From Verrucomicrobiales bacterium (lineage in GTDB: Bacteria; Verrucomicrobiota; Verrucomicrobiia; Verrucomicrobiales; DEV007): a stretch of DNA of 41,117 nucleotides. The position numbers and the translations under genes were made by a program. Positions 17,822 to 25,707 of this stretch are shown here, piece after piece. Location of the stretch: assembly GCA_029233965.1 (NCBI GenBank), contig JARGOP010000004.1, positions 1 through 41,117 of the forward strand. The letters run 5' to 3'. Every line of letters begins with the position of its first letter. The first letter of the stretch is position 1. Below the pieces are notes generated by a model, which saw only the letters and a program-made list of their open reading frames with translations, was not told where the DNA came from and did not search any database.

Positions 17822-19171
17822 TCAGGCGAAGAGTTCCTTGATAAGACGCCCGTTGTTGACCAGCTGGATGGGGCGGTTGTTGGTGTCGTGCATGATCGTG
17901 GTGGGATCGATGCCCATCTTCGTGTAGAGGGTGCTGGCGAAGTCTTCGGGCGCGTAGATGTTCTCATTCGCGTAGTAGCCCTTCACATCGGTGGCGCCGA
18001 CGATCTGGCCACCGGGGATGCCCGCTCCGGCCATGAGGACGCTCATGGCGAAGGACCAGTGGTCGCGCCCGGCGTCTTTATTGATCTTCGGAGTGCGGCC
18101 GAACTCACCGAGGAGCACGACCATGGTGTTCTCGAGGGTGCCGCGGTCGGCGAGATCCTGAATGAGGGCGCTGACGCCGGTGTCGACGCGTTCGGCTTTG
18201 TCTTTTTTGAAGTTCGCGAACAGGGTGCGATGATCGTCCCAGCCACCGCTGTACACGGTGACGAAAGGCACGCCGACCTCGGTGAGACGGCGGGCAAGGA
18301 GGAGACGCTGGCCGAAGTCATTGCGACCGTATTTTTCCCGGACGGCGTCGGGTTCGTGGGAGATATCGAAAGCTTTCTGGGCTTCGTCGGAGGTGACAAG
18401 ATCGAAGGCTCTCGCGTAATACTCGTCAAAGTCGATCGCGGGATCTTCGGCAGCGGCGTCGGTGATGCGGCGCATCTGATCGAGCGACTTGCGCAGCTCG
18501 ACGCGGGATTTGGCACGACCGTCCTCGAGCTCCGCCGGCAGGGTGACGTCACGGACGCGGAAGCTCTTGCTGTCCGGGTTGTCCGAGATCACGAAGGGAG
18601 CGTGCTGGGCACCGAGGAAGTTCGGTCCGCCCGAGCGCGACATGCGCGGGGTCGAGACGTAGGCGGGGAGCCCGTGCTTGACGGTCCGGGAATGACTCAC
18701 AACCGAGCCGAAGCTGGGGTGGAAGGTGACATAGGCCCCGCAGCCGACCGGGACCGGGGTGGGGCTGCCGGTCATGAGATAGTGGTTGCCGGCCCCGTGG
18801 TTGTTCTGCGCGTGGGCGATGGAGCGGACGACGGTGAATTGGTCGAAGCCTTTGGCGAGTTTGGGGAACTTGTCCGAAAAGTGCACCCCGGGAACAGTCG
18901 TGGGGACGGTGCCGAATTCGCCGCGGATCTCCGAGGGGGCATCGGGCTTGGGATCAAAAGTCTCGTAGTGCGACGGCCCGCCATCGAGCCAGATGAAGAT
19001 GCAGCGGGTGTTCGATTTTGAGAGCGACGATGCGCCCGGGGCAGCCGCAGCGGCATCGCGCAGACCGAGCATGCTGGTGAGACCGAGCCCGCCGAGAGCA
19101 CCCAGACCTGTCTGGATAAAATCCCGGCGGCCAACCCCTTCGCAGTTTCGCATTAATCGTTGATGGCTCAT
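17822..19171 (-). CDS. DUF1501 family protein, second copy
   Basis: The 449-residue protein carries a Tat-like leader (GRRDFIQTGLGALGGLG) and the family blocks CIFIWLDGGPSHYETFDPKP, FPKLAKGFDQFTVVRSIAH, HYLMTG, AYVSTPRMSRSGGPNFLG, EVGVPFVTVYSGGWDDH and VVLLGEFGRTPKINKDAGRD-HWSFAMSVLMAGAGIPGG. It belongs to the alkaline phosphatase/sulfatase-like fold but to a different subgroup from the copy at 7633, with which it shares only the common blocks. The start at 19171 precedes the leader by several residues; ATG 19153 is an alternative. It lies third in the WD40-PSD1-DUF1501-PPC operon, with a 125-base gap before it and 6 bases after it. Function unknown; probably a partner of the PSD1 protein. 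Confidence 0.92.
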   Translation of the reverse strand: MSHQRLMRNCEGVGRRDFIQTGLGALGGLGLTSMLGLRDAAAAAPGASSLSKSNTRCIFIWLDGGPSHYETFDPKPDAPSEIRGEFGTVPTTVPGVHFSDKFPKLAKGFDQFTVVRSIAHAQNNHGAGNHYLMTGSPTPVPVGCGAYVTFHPSFGSVVSHSRTVKHGLPAYVSTPRMSRSGGPNFLGAQHAPFVISDNPDSKSFRVRDVTLPAELEDGRAKSRVELRKSLDQMRRITDAAAEDPAIDFDEYYARAFDLVTSDEAQKAFDISHEPDAVREKYGRNDFGQRLLLARRLTEVGVPFVTVYSGGWDDHRTLFANFKKDKAERVDTGVSALIQDLADRGTLENTMVVLLGEFGRTPKINKDAGRDHWSFAMSVLMAGAGIPGGQIVGATDVKGYYANENIYAPEDFASTLYTKMGIDPTTIMHDTNNRPIQLVNNGRLIKELFA

Positions 19172-19265
19172 GAGTTAGGCAAGATATCGATCAATTAATG
19201 GCAGATGCAACTTGCGCCATCGCGCGGCCCTTTCGGGCGGGATCCGAACGCGGCCCGGTTGGATG

Positions 19266-19294
19266 GCTTCACCCTCGCGGGCAAGCGGTGAGGC
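19266..19294. other. Hairpin in the PSD1-DUF1501 intergenic gap
   Basis: GCTTCACC (19266-19273) pairs with GGTGAGGC (19287-19294), with one G-U pair and a 13-base loop. It lies directly after the PSD1 stop on the minus strand and 95 bases before the DUF1501 start. No T-run follows, so it could protect mRNA ends or set the ratio of the two products. Confidence 0.3.
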
Positions 19295-19296
19295 TT

Positions 19297-21492
19297 CTAG
19301 TGGTTCAAGACAAATTCGGCTGAGTTCAGGAGTGACCAGACGAGGTCCTCGAGGAGCGGCCTCACGGGAGCACCGGCGACGGCGGTGGCGAGATGGGCGC
19401 TGCCGATTTGCTTCTCGTTCTCCGAAGGCATTCGCGAGAAAAGGCGCAGGTAGATCTCGTCAATCGCCTCCGCCCCGGGCTTCTTCGCGAGTTCGTCGAG
19501 CCAGGGGCTCTTTCCGGAGAGCTTCTTCTGAAGGTTGTCCGAATTCATGAGGTGCAGGGCCTGAACAACGCTGCCGCCGGTCTCCCGCTCACAGGGCGGC
19601 GCGGCGCTGGAATCGGGACGGCCGAAGGCGTCGAGGAAGTCACTGGGAAGGAGGTGATTCCACTGCTGCATGGCCCGGGCGTCGGCAGGGAGACCGGTGA
19701 GCTTCTCGGGCTGGCCGGTGATGAGGGAGATGGAGTCGAGGAGAACTTCGCCGGGAAGGCGACGCCGGTAGCTGCGGGAAAAGTTGCGCTTATCCCCGAC
19801 GTTGTGCTCGTTCGGCTCGGAGCTCTGCTGGTAAAGCCGACTGTTGAGGATGAGACGAATCGTGTGCTTCTGGTCGAAGCCATGTTCGGCGAAATCCTTT
19901 GCGAGCCACTCGAGGAGGGGGGCGTTCGCCGGTGGATTGGAGTCGCGGAAATCATCGACCGGATCGACGAGACCTTTACCGAACAATTCGGCCCAGATGC
20001 GGTTGACCATGGCCCGGGCGAAGAAGGGGTTTTCCTTTGTCGTGATCCAGGTCGCAAAGACGGCCCGCGGGTCGGCATCCGGATCCATCTCAGTGAAATC
20101 CGGGGTATCGGGCGGCCTGGGTGTCATGACCGCCCCGCTCACGGGATGCGTCACCTTTCCCCCCGGCTCGAACCACCAGTACTCGGGCTCGCCGGAGATG
20201 GGGGCGGAGATGCCCTGCCCCTTTCGCTTCATCGATCCGAAAAAGGAGGCCATGGAGTAGTAGTCATCCTGGCTCCACTTTTCGGAAGGGTGGTGGTGGC
20301 ACTTGGCGCAGTTGAGCCGGACGCCGAGGAAAAGCTGGGCGATGAACTCGGCCATGTCGGCGGCCTCGCGCTTGTCACGGATGACGGCGACGGGGCCATA
20401 CTCGTGAGTGCTACCGCTGGCGGTGAGGAGCTCGGTCACGAAGACGTCCCAGGTCGTGTTGTCGCGGAATTTTTCACGGATCCACTGATCGAGGAGGTAG
20501 ACGGGCTTTACCCCGACGCGCTGAGTGTTGGGGCGCAGGAGGTCACCCCACTTCGTCGCCCAGAAGTCGGCGTAGTCGAAGCGATGCGTCGGCGAAAGGA
20601 GCCGGTCGGCGAGCTTGGCGCGTTTGTCAGGGCTGGTGTCGGCAAGGAAGGCGCGGGTTTCCCTGATCGAGGGGAGGCGCCCGAGGACATCGAGGGTGGC
20701 GCGGCGGAGGTATTCGTCGTCCCGGCTGGGGTCCGAGGGGAAAAGGCCGAGTTCCTCGAAGCGCGCGTAGGCAAGTTCATCGATGCGGTTGTTGCGCGGC
20801 AGCACGGTGTAGGTTTCGGGCGGGAGGAGCTTGTCGGGCGGGATGACGACCCGCACCGCCGCGACCTGCTCGATGTAGCGCACGATGATGCTGTTTTCCC
20901 CCGGGACACTGCCGGCGGTGATGTTGCCGTCGTGATCGACTTTGGCAAAGGCGGCGTCGTTCGAGGTGAATTCGCTGAGGTGGGTGACGTCGCGGGTCGT
21001 GCCGTCCGAATAAGAGACCGTCACCTGGATCGCCTTTGTCTCATTCTTTTTAAAAAACAGCTTGTCCGGGCTGATCGTGATGCCGGTCGGCTCCGGTTCG
21101 CCGGGGATGCGGCGCGGCGCTCCCTCGGCGATCCACTGTCGGAGGACTTTGTAAAACTCGGAGTCTTTCTCAAAACGCTTTTCGCCCTCGTGCGGGACCG
21201 CATTGGTCGCCTTGAGAAGGAGGAGCGATTGGTCGGGCGAGGCGGGGAAAATACGGCGCCCCCTCGCATCATAGACGATCTCGCGATAGTCCGAATCGGG
21301 ATTGAAGGAAAAGATCGAAAGCTGGAATCCGTTCTGCCCGTCCGCCTTCGCGTGGCAACTCCCGAGCATGCAGCCGGCCCGGGTCATGACGGGGAGAACG
21401 TCGTTCTCAAACGAGATGGTGGCGGGCGACGAGGCCTTGAGCGCGGGGCAGCCTAACAAAGACATAAGAAGGAGTGAGAGGAGCTTTTTCAT
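19297..21492 (-). CDS. PSD1-type protein (Big_2, DUF1549, DUF1553), second copy
   Basis: The 731-residue product has a signal peptide (MKKLLSLLLMSLLGCPALKA) and, unlike the first PSD1 protein, a CxxxxCH motif (CMLGSCH, 41-47) of the GCNxGxCHG subgroup in place of CxxCH. A bacterial Ig-like Big_2 domain follows (about 130-210, KAIQVTVSYSDGTTRDVTHL), then DUF1549 (RIDELAYARFEELGLFPSDP ... NCAKCHHHPSEKWSQDDYYS) and DUF1553 (FARAMVNRIWAELFGKGLVD ... SENEKQIGSAHL). It overlaps the WD40/cytochrome gene by one base (TGATG). The altered Cys spacing means that covalent haem attachment at the N-terminus is doubtful; the CAKCH motif remains. Probably an extracytoplasmic partner of the DUF1501 protein. 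Confidence 0.92.
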   Translation of the reverse strand: MKKLLSLLLMSLLGCPALKASSPATISFENDVLPVMTRAGCMLGSCHAKADGQNGFQLSIFSFNPDSDYREIVYDARGRRIFPASPDQSLLLLKATNAVPHEGEKRFEKDSEFYKVLRQWIAEGAPRRIPGEPEPTGITISPDKLFFKKNETKAIQVTVSYSDGTTRDVTHLSEFTSNDAAFAKVDHDGNITAGSVPGENSIIVRYIEQVAAVRVVIPPDKLLPPETYTVLPRNNRIDELAYARFEELGLFPSDPSRDDEYLRRATLDVLGRLPSIRETRAFLADTSPDKRAKLADRLLSPTHRFDYADFWATKWGDLLRPNTQRVGVKPVYLLDQWIREKFRDNTTWDVFVTELLTASGSTHEYGPVAVIRDKREAADMAEFIAQLFLGVRLNCAKCHHHPSEKWSQDDYYSMASFFGSMKRKGQGISAPISGEPEYWWFEPGGKVTHPVSGAVMTPRPPDTPDFTEMDPDADPRAVFATWITTKENPFFARAMVNRIWAELFGKGLVDPVDDFRDSNPPANAPLLEWLAKDFAEHGFDQKHTIRLILNSRLYQQSSEPNEHNVGDKRNFSRSYRRRLPGEVLLDSISLITGQPEKLTGLPADARAMQQWNHLLPSDFLDAFGRPDSSAAPPCERETGGSVVQALHLMNSDNLQKKLSGKSPWLDELAKKPGAEAIDEIYLRLFSRMPSENEKQIGSAHLATAVAGAPVRPLLEDLVWSLLNSAEFVLNH

Positions 21493-22940
21493 CAGGGGGT
21501 CCCGGCGACGGGAACGGGTGCATCGAGGGTGGACTTCAGCTTACCTTTGTCATCCCAGACGTAGAGTTTCCCATCCTCACCGCCGGCGTAGGACCAGAGG
21601 CTCTCCGGATCAAAGGCGAGGGCGAAGAGGGGCGTTGTGACTTTGTCGTAGGCACGTTCTTTTGCGCCGGTGGAGCGCTGCTCGCCCTCGTGCTCTTTCA
21701 AATCGGTGAAGGCGGAGGGCTTACCTGACTCGGGAACGGAGACGATCAGGTCGGTGTTGATCGCAGCCGCTTTCTCCTTGTCTTTTTCTTCGGCTTTCTT
21801 CTTCGCGTTGGCGGGGTCGATGAGCCAGGTGAGATCGTAGAGAGGGCCGGAGCGGCTACTCGCAAAGGAGCCGGTTTTCTTGCCGGTCGCGACATCCCAG
21901 ACCTTGATCTCCTCGTCGTCCCCTGCGGTGGCGATGCGCTCGCCTTCGGGGGAAAAGGCGGCGGTCATGACGTAGCCGGTGTGGCCCTCAAGCCGGGTGA
22001 CGATCTCGTGGCTGGCGGTGTCGCGTATCGAGATGAGCTTGTCGGCCGAGGTCGTGGCGTAACGCTTCCCATCGGCGCTGAGAGTGATTGAAAAGATGGA
22101 ATCGCGGTGCGCGGTGTCAAAGGTGACGACCTTTTCCGGGTCGAGGGTGATCTCGTGGAGCCGACCAAGCCGGGAGGGAATCGAGTCGGCGACGAGGATC
22201 CTTTTTCCATCGGGAAGGAAGCGCAGGGCGGTCTGCCGACCGAGGAAAGGCTCGCTGATCTCGCGCACCGCCTCGGCCGGGCTTGCGGGATCCCAGAAGC
22301 GGATGGAGCGAAAACCGCCCGAGACGAGCCGTTTCCCGTCGGGGGAAAAGGCGAGGGACTGCACCGCGTCGTTCTGGCCGGGTGAAGTGGCGGTGTGAAC
22401 GAGGGCCGGTTCCGTCCTGCCCGCTTCGCCCGGGGTGAGGCGATACCAGTCGATCATGCTGCCGCGTCCCACCGCGAGGAGGGTCCGGTCGGGCGAGAGG
22501 GCGACCGCGAGGATGGGCTGGTAGCTCTCGGGCAGGGTCCCGAGGACGACCTCTGTCTTCGCGGGCAGGTTCAGTTTGGCCCAGTGCCCTTCGTCCCATT
22601 CCGCTCCCTCGTTGACCCATTTTTCGAGAGCGGCGATCTCGCGGGGATCGAGCTGGCCCTTCGGCGGCATGTGGCTCCCGGCATCGGGGAAGAGAGTCTC
22701 AATGAGATAACTCTCAGACGCCTTTCCCGGGACGATCGCCGCATCGGTCTCACCGCCTTTCAGGAGCGATTCACGCGAGTCGATGATGAGCCCCCCTTTG
22801 CGCTTTGCCTCGGTGTGGCAGCTGACGCATTCCCGCTGCAGGATCGCAAGGGGGTCAGGCTCCGCCGAAGGCTCTGCCACGACCGGCACAAGAGCGCCGG
22901 CCCCCGCGAGCGCGAGGAGGAGACAGCAGGGAAATCGCAT
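21492..22940 (-). CDS. WD40-repeat protein with N-terminal PSCyt1 cytochrome domain
   Basis: The ATG at 22940 is chosen because it starts a signal peptide (MRFPCCLLLALAGAGALVPVVA). A haem-binding CVSCH (38-42) lies in a planctomycete cytochrome domain that ends with GSHMPPKGQLDPREIAALEK. The rest (about 145-480) is a WD40 beta-propeller with recurring blade ends such as VQSLAFSPDGKRLVSGGFRS, SITLSADGKRYATTSADKLI, MTAAFSPEGERIATAGDDEE-IKVWDVATGKKTG and LFALAFDPESLWSYAGGEDG. A Lys/Glu-rich insert (about 365-400) interrupts one blade. It opens the four-gene operon and is translationally coupled to the PSD1 gene. The likely role is a periplasmic scaffold that brings a c-type haem to its operon partners. 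Confidence 0.9.
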   Translation of the reverse strand: MRFPCCLLLALAGAGALVPVVAEPSAEPDPLAILQRECVSCHTEAKRKGGLIIDSRESLLKGGETDAAIVPGKASESYLIETLFPDAGSHMPPKGQLDPREIAALEKWVNEGAEWDEGHWAKLNLPAKTEVVLGTLPESYQPILAVALSPDRTLLAVGRGSMIDWYRLTPGEAGRTEPALVHTATSPGQNDAVQSLAFSPDGKRLVSGGFRSIRFWDPASPAEAVREISEPFLGRQTALRFLPDGKRILVADSIPSRLGRLHEITLDPEKVVTFDTAHRDSIFSITLSADGKRYATTSADKLISIRDTASHEIVTRLEGHTGYVMTAAFSPEGERIATAGDDEEIKVWDVATGKKTGSFASSRSGPLYDLTWLIDPANAKKKAEEKDKEKAAAINTDLIVSVPESGKPSAFTDLKEHEGEQRSTGAKERAYDKVTTPLFALAFDPESLWSYAGGEDGKLYVWDDKGKLKSTLDAPVPVAGTP

Positions 22941-23189
22941 AGGGCAATCATGCCTGCTTAAGTGCCTGATGGTCAAATGGCGCAAGCAAGTCGATCCAGA
23001 CCTTTTTTCCGGGGACCGTATCGGGGCAGCCACCTTCGTCGGACCGCTCCTGTTTTTCTTCACCAAAGTGCTCCCGCCGGAGACGGATACCGCGCTCGAC
23101 TGCTCCCCCTTCCCATGCGGGCCGATGCGCGGTAATGAAGGAACCGGGTTGAAAAAGTGAATTCATGGCAGTCATTCCCCCACTCTCTC
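22941..23189. other. Divergent promoter region: WD40 operon versus sulfatase/dgo operon
   Basis: The promoters of the two largest operons in the window must both lie in these 249 bases. A near-direct repeat (TGCCTG-N6-GTGCCTG) occurs at about 22950-22967. I see no reliable -35/-10 pairs and no regulator gene beside it. The sulfatase start also lacks a Shine-Dalgarno sequence. Confidence 0.35.
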
Positions 23190-24806
23190 ATGACTCTCCG
23201 GCTCTTCATCCCCCTCTACGTTCTCATTCTCACGGGCCTCTCCGCCTCTGCCGCCGGGAAGCCGAACATTCTCTACATCCTCGCCGATGACCTCGGCTTC
23301 AGTGACCTCGGCTGCTTCGGGGGCGAGATCAAAACACCGGTCCTCGACTCGCTCGCCGCCGGGGGCGTGCGTTTGACGCAGTTTTACAACACCGGTCGCT
23401 GCTGCCCCTCCCGCGCTGCGCTCCTCACCGGCCAGTATCCACACCGCGTCGGGCTCGGCCACATGACGACGAACGACCTCGGTCGTCCCGGCTATCGGGG
23501 CATCATCTCCGACGATGCGCAGACCATTGCCGGGACGCTTGCCCCGGCAGGCTATCGTTCCTTCATCGCAGGCAAGTGGCACCTCGGCACCGACGATCCG
23601 ACGAAACACGGATTTGAAGAATTCTACGGCACGCTCGTGAGCGCGAAGCGCTTCTTCGACCCCGACCATCTCATCCGCCTTCCTGAAGGACGTGAGGCAC
23701 GCCAGTATACCGAGGGGGAGTTTTACGCCACCGACGCCGTCACCGATCACGCGCTGGATTTCATTCATCTCGCCCGCGAGACGCCGGAGCAGCCCTGGTT
23801 TCTCTACCTCGCCTACCATGCCCCGCACTTCCCCCTCCACGCGCCGAAAGAGGAAATCGCCAAGTATGCCGACCGCTACCTCGGCGGTTGGGACAAGCTG
23901 CGCGAGGAACGCCTCGTCACGATGAAGAAACTCAAAATCGTGCCTGAGGAAACAAAACTCTCTCCCCGTTCCACCTGGCAGAACTACGGCGAGACTGAAA
24001 CCGGCACCAATCCCGCCTGGGACAGCCTGCCCGAAGACCGCCGCCTCGATCTCGCGCGCCGCATGGCGATCTACGCCGCGATGGTGGATCGCATGGATCA
24101 GCAACTCGGTCGCGTCATCGATGACCTCCGCCGCGCGGGCGAACTCGTCAATACCCTCATCGTTTTCACCTCCGACAACGGTGCCTGCTTCGAGTGGGAC
24201 CCCATGGGATTCGACATCGTTTCGAGCAATCAGAACATTCTCCACACCGCCGACCAACTCGACGAAATGGGGGCGCCGGGCACTTTCCACAGCGTCGGCT
24301 CCGGCTGGGCCAATGCCGGCAACACGCCCTGGCGGATGTACAAACACTTCAACCACGAAGGCGGCATCGCTTCCCCGGGAATCGTGCACTGGCCCGCCGG
24401 GCTGAACGTCGAACCCGGCTCGATCAACCATCACCCCGCTCATCTCATCGATCTGATGCCAACCGCGATCGCTGCAGCGGGCGGCACCTACACCGGGAAA
24501 CTGCCGCTGCCCGGCGTCGATCTCATCGCCCAACTCGAAAACGAAGGAGGCGATGAGCGCACCCTCTTCTTCGAGCATCAGGGCAACCGCGCGGTCCGCT
24601 CCGGTAAGTGGAAGCTCGTCGCCTTCGACGACCAAGCCTGGGAACTCTACAACTTCAGCAATGACCGCACCGAGCTGAACAATCTCGCCGCTCAGTATCC
24701 TGAAAAGGTCGAAGCCATGAACGCCGCCTGGGAAAAATGGGGCGCTGAAAACCAGGTCACCCCCCTCCCGGCCGATCTCGGAGTCAACTATCTCAAAGCC
24801 GATTAA
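23190..24806 (+). CDS. Secreted type I (arylsulfatase-like) sulfatase
   Basis: The ATG at 23190 begins a signal peptide (MTLRLFIPLYVLILTGLSASA); the open frame extends a few codons upstream without a better start. The 538-residue enzyme has the N-terminal metal site NILYILADDLGFSDLGCFGG, the formylglycine signature CCPSRAALLTG (Cys71, CxPSR), GKWHLG, FLYLAYHAPHFPLH, the calcium-site stretch VFTSDNGACFEW and a C-terminal domain with AVRSGKWKLVAFDDQAWELY. Type I sulfatases remove sulfate esters after their Cys is oxidised to formylglycine, so an FGE-type maturase must be encoded elsewhere. It starts the operon with the sugar-acid genes, only 10 bases before the next gene. This suggests a sulfated glycan or sulfated sugar as the source. 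The exact sulfatase subfamily is not resolved. Confidence 0.95.
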   Translation: MTLRLFIPLYVLILTGLSASAAGKPNILYILADDLGFSDLGCFGGEIKTPVLDSLAAGGVRLTQFYNTGRCCPSRAALLTGQYPHRVGLGHMTTNDLGRPGYRGIISDDAQTIAGTLAPAGYRSFIAGKWHLGTDDPTKHGFEEFYGTLVSAKRFFDPDHLIRLPEGREARQYTEGEFYATDAVTDHALDFIHLARETPEQPWFLYLAYHAPHFPLHAPKEEIAKYADRYLGGWDKLREERLVTMKKLKIVPEETKLSPRSTWQNYGETETGTNPAWDSLPEDRRLDLARRMAIYAAMVDRMDQQLGRVIDDLRRAGELVNTLIVFTSDNGACFEWDPMGFDIVSSNQNILHTADQLDEMGAPGTFHSVGSGWANAGNTPWRMYKHFNHEGGIASPGIVHWPAGLNVEPGSINHHPAHLIDLMPTAIAAAGGTYTGKLPLPGVDLIAQLENEGGDERTLFFEHQGNRAVRSGKWKLVAFDDQAWELYNFSNDRTELNNLAAQYPEKVEAMNAAWEKWGAENQVTPLPADLGVNYLKAD

Positions 24807-24816
24807 CCCCACCTCC

Positions 24817-25707
24817 ATGCTCCAAGGAATCTTCCCCGTCATCCCCACGCTCTTCACCGACGACAACGCGCTCGATCTCGAGGCGCAGCGTCAGGTCGTT
24901 CAGTTCGCCCTCAAGGCCGGCTCTCATGGCGTCGTCTTTCCCGGCGTCGCCAGTGAGTACGATTTTCTCACCCCTGAGGAACGCGGCACCCTCATCGCCC
25001 TCGTCGCCGAAGAGGTGGGTGGCCGCATCCCCATCGTCGGCGGTGCCAGCGCCGCGACCGCGGAGGAAGTGATCGTCGCCGGAGAGCAGGCCGCCGCCAG
25101 CGGCATCCATCATTTGATGATCATGGCACCCAATGGACTCGGCAAAGACCTCGAGGCTCATCGCGCCTTCTTCGCCGAAATCGCCGGGGCCCTGCCCGGG
25201 GCTGAGATCATTCTCCAAAACGCACCGACGCCCATCGGAGCCGGGCTCGACGCGGCCGCGATCGCCAACCTCGCGGCCGGGAATCCCTCGATCACCTACA
25301 TCAAAGAAGAGACGCTTCCCTCCGGCCCTGCCATCACCGCTCTGCTGGCCGGAGACATCCCGCATTTGAAAGCGGTCTTTGGAGGCGGGGGCGCGCGCTA
25401 CATCATCGACGAACTTGAGCGCGGCGCACGGGGGGCCATGCCTGCCGTTGAGTTCGCCGACCTCCACGTCGCGATTTGGAATGCCCATGAAGCCGGCGAC
25501 CACGAAGGCGCCCGGAAATTGTATCGCCTCAGTCTCCCCCTTCTTGTCGCGCAGGCGATTTATCGCATGCGCTTCACGAAGTATGTTCTGAGCCGACGCC
25601 AAATCGCCGACGCCCTGACTGTCCGCGCGCCGATTGTCGAGCTGGATGATTTCGCGAGGCGCGACATCGACCAAATGCTCGAGGACCTCCAGGCCGACTT
25701 TCCATGA
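24817..25707 (+). CDS. DHDPS/N-acetylneuraminate lyase family aldolase, atypical
   Basis: The 296-residue TIM-barrel protein begins GIFPVIPTLFTDDNALDLEA and keeps the Schiff-base lysine (K163 in ITYIKEET). The family motif GTTGE is GVASE (43-47) and the catalytic Tyr of the YNxP motif is Gln (Q134 in LQNAPTP). Dihydrodipicolinate synthase itself needs both, so this is not a lysine-biosynthesis enzyme. Relatives with such changes act as aldolases or dehydratases on 2-keto-3-deoxy or other keto acids. It ends with ATGA overlap into the enolase-superfamily gene, so it belongs to the sugar-acid pathway. The probable role is cleavage or dehydration of a deoxy keto sugar acid; the substrate is unknown. 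Confidence 0.85.
   Translation: MLQGIFPVIPTLFTDDNALDLEAQRQVVQFALKAGSHGVVFPGVASEYDFLTPEERGTLIALVAEEVGGRIPIVGGASAATAEEVIVAGEQAAASGIHHLMIMAPNGLGKDLEAHRAFFAEIAGALPGAEIILQNAPTPIGAGLDAAAIANLAAGNPSITYIKEETLPSGPAITALLAGDIPHLKAVFGGGGARYIIDELERGARGAMPAVEFADLHVAIWNAHEAGDHEGARKLYRLSLPLLVAQAIYRMRFTKYVLSRRQIADALTVRAPIVELDDFARRDIDQMLEDLQADFP

Noticed and set aside
16610-19021. 803-residue plus-strand open frame opposite the DUF1501 and PPC genes
   Set aside because: It is a shadow of high-GC third positions on the minus strand: Gly/Val/Glu/Asp-rich, without domains, and the minus-strand genes have clear family motifs.
19393-21456. 687-residue plus-strand frame opposite the PSD1 gene
   Set aside because: Same composition artefact; the PSD1 protein on the other strand is unambiguous.
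23172-24866. 564-residue minus-strand frame opposite the sulfatase gene
   Set aside because: The sulfatase on the plus strand has all family motifs; the opposite frame is low-complexity.
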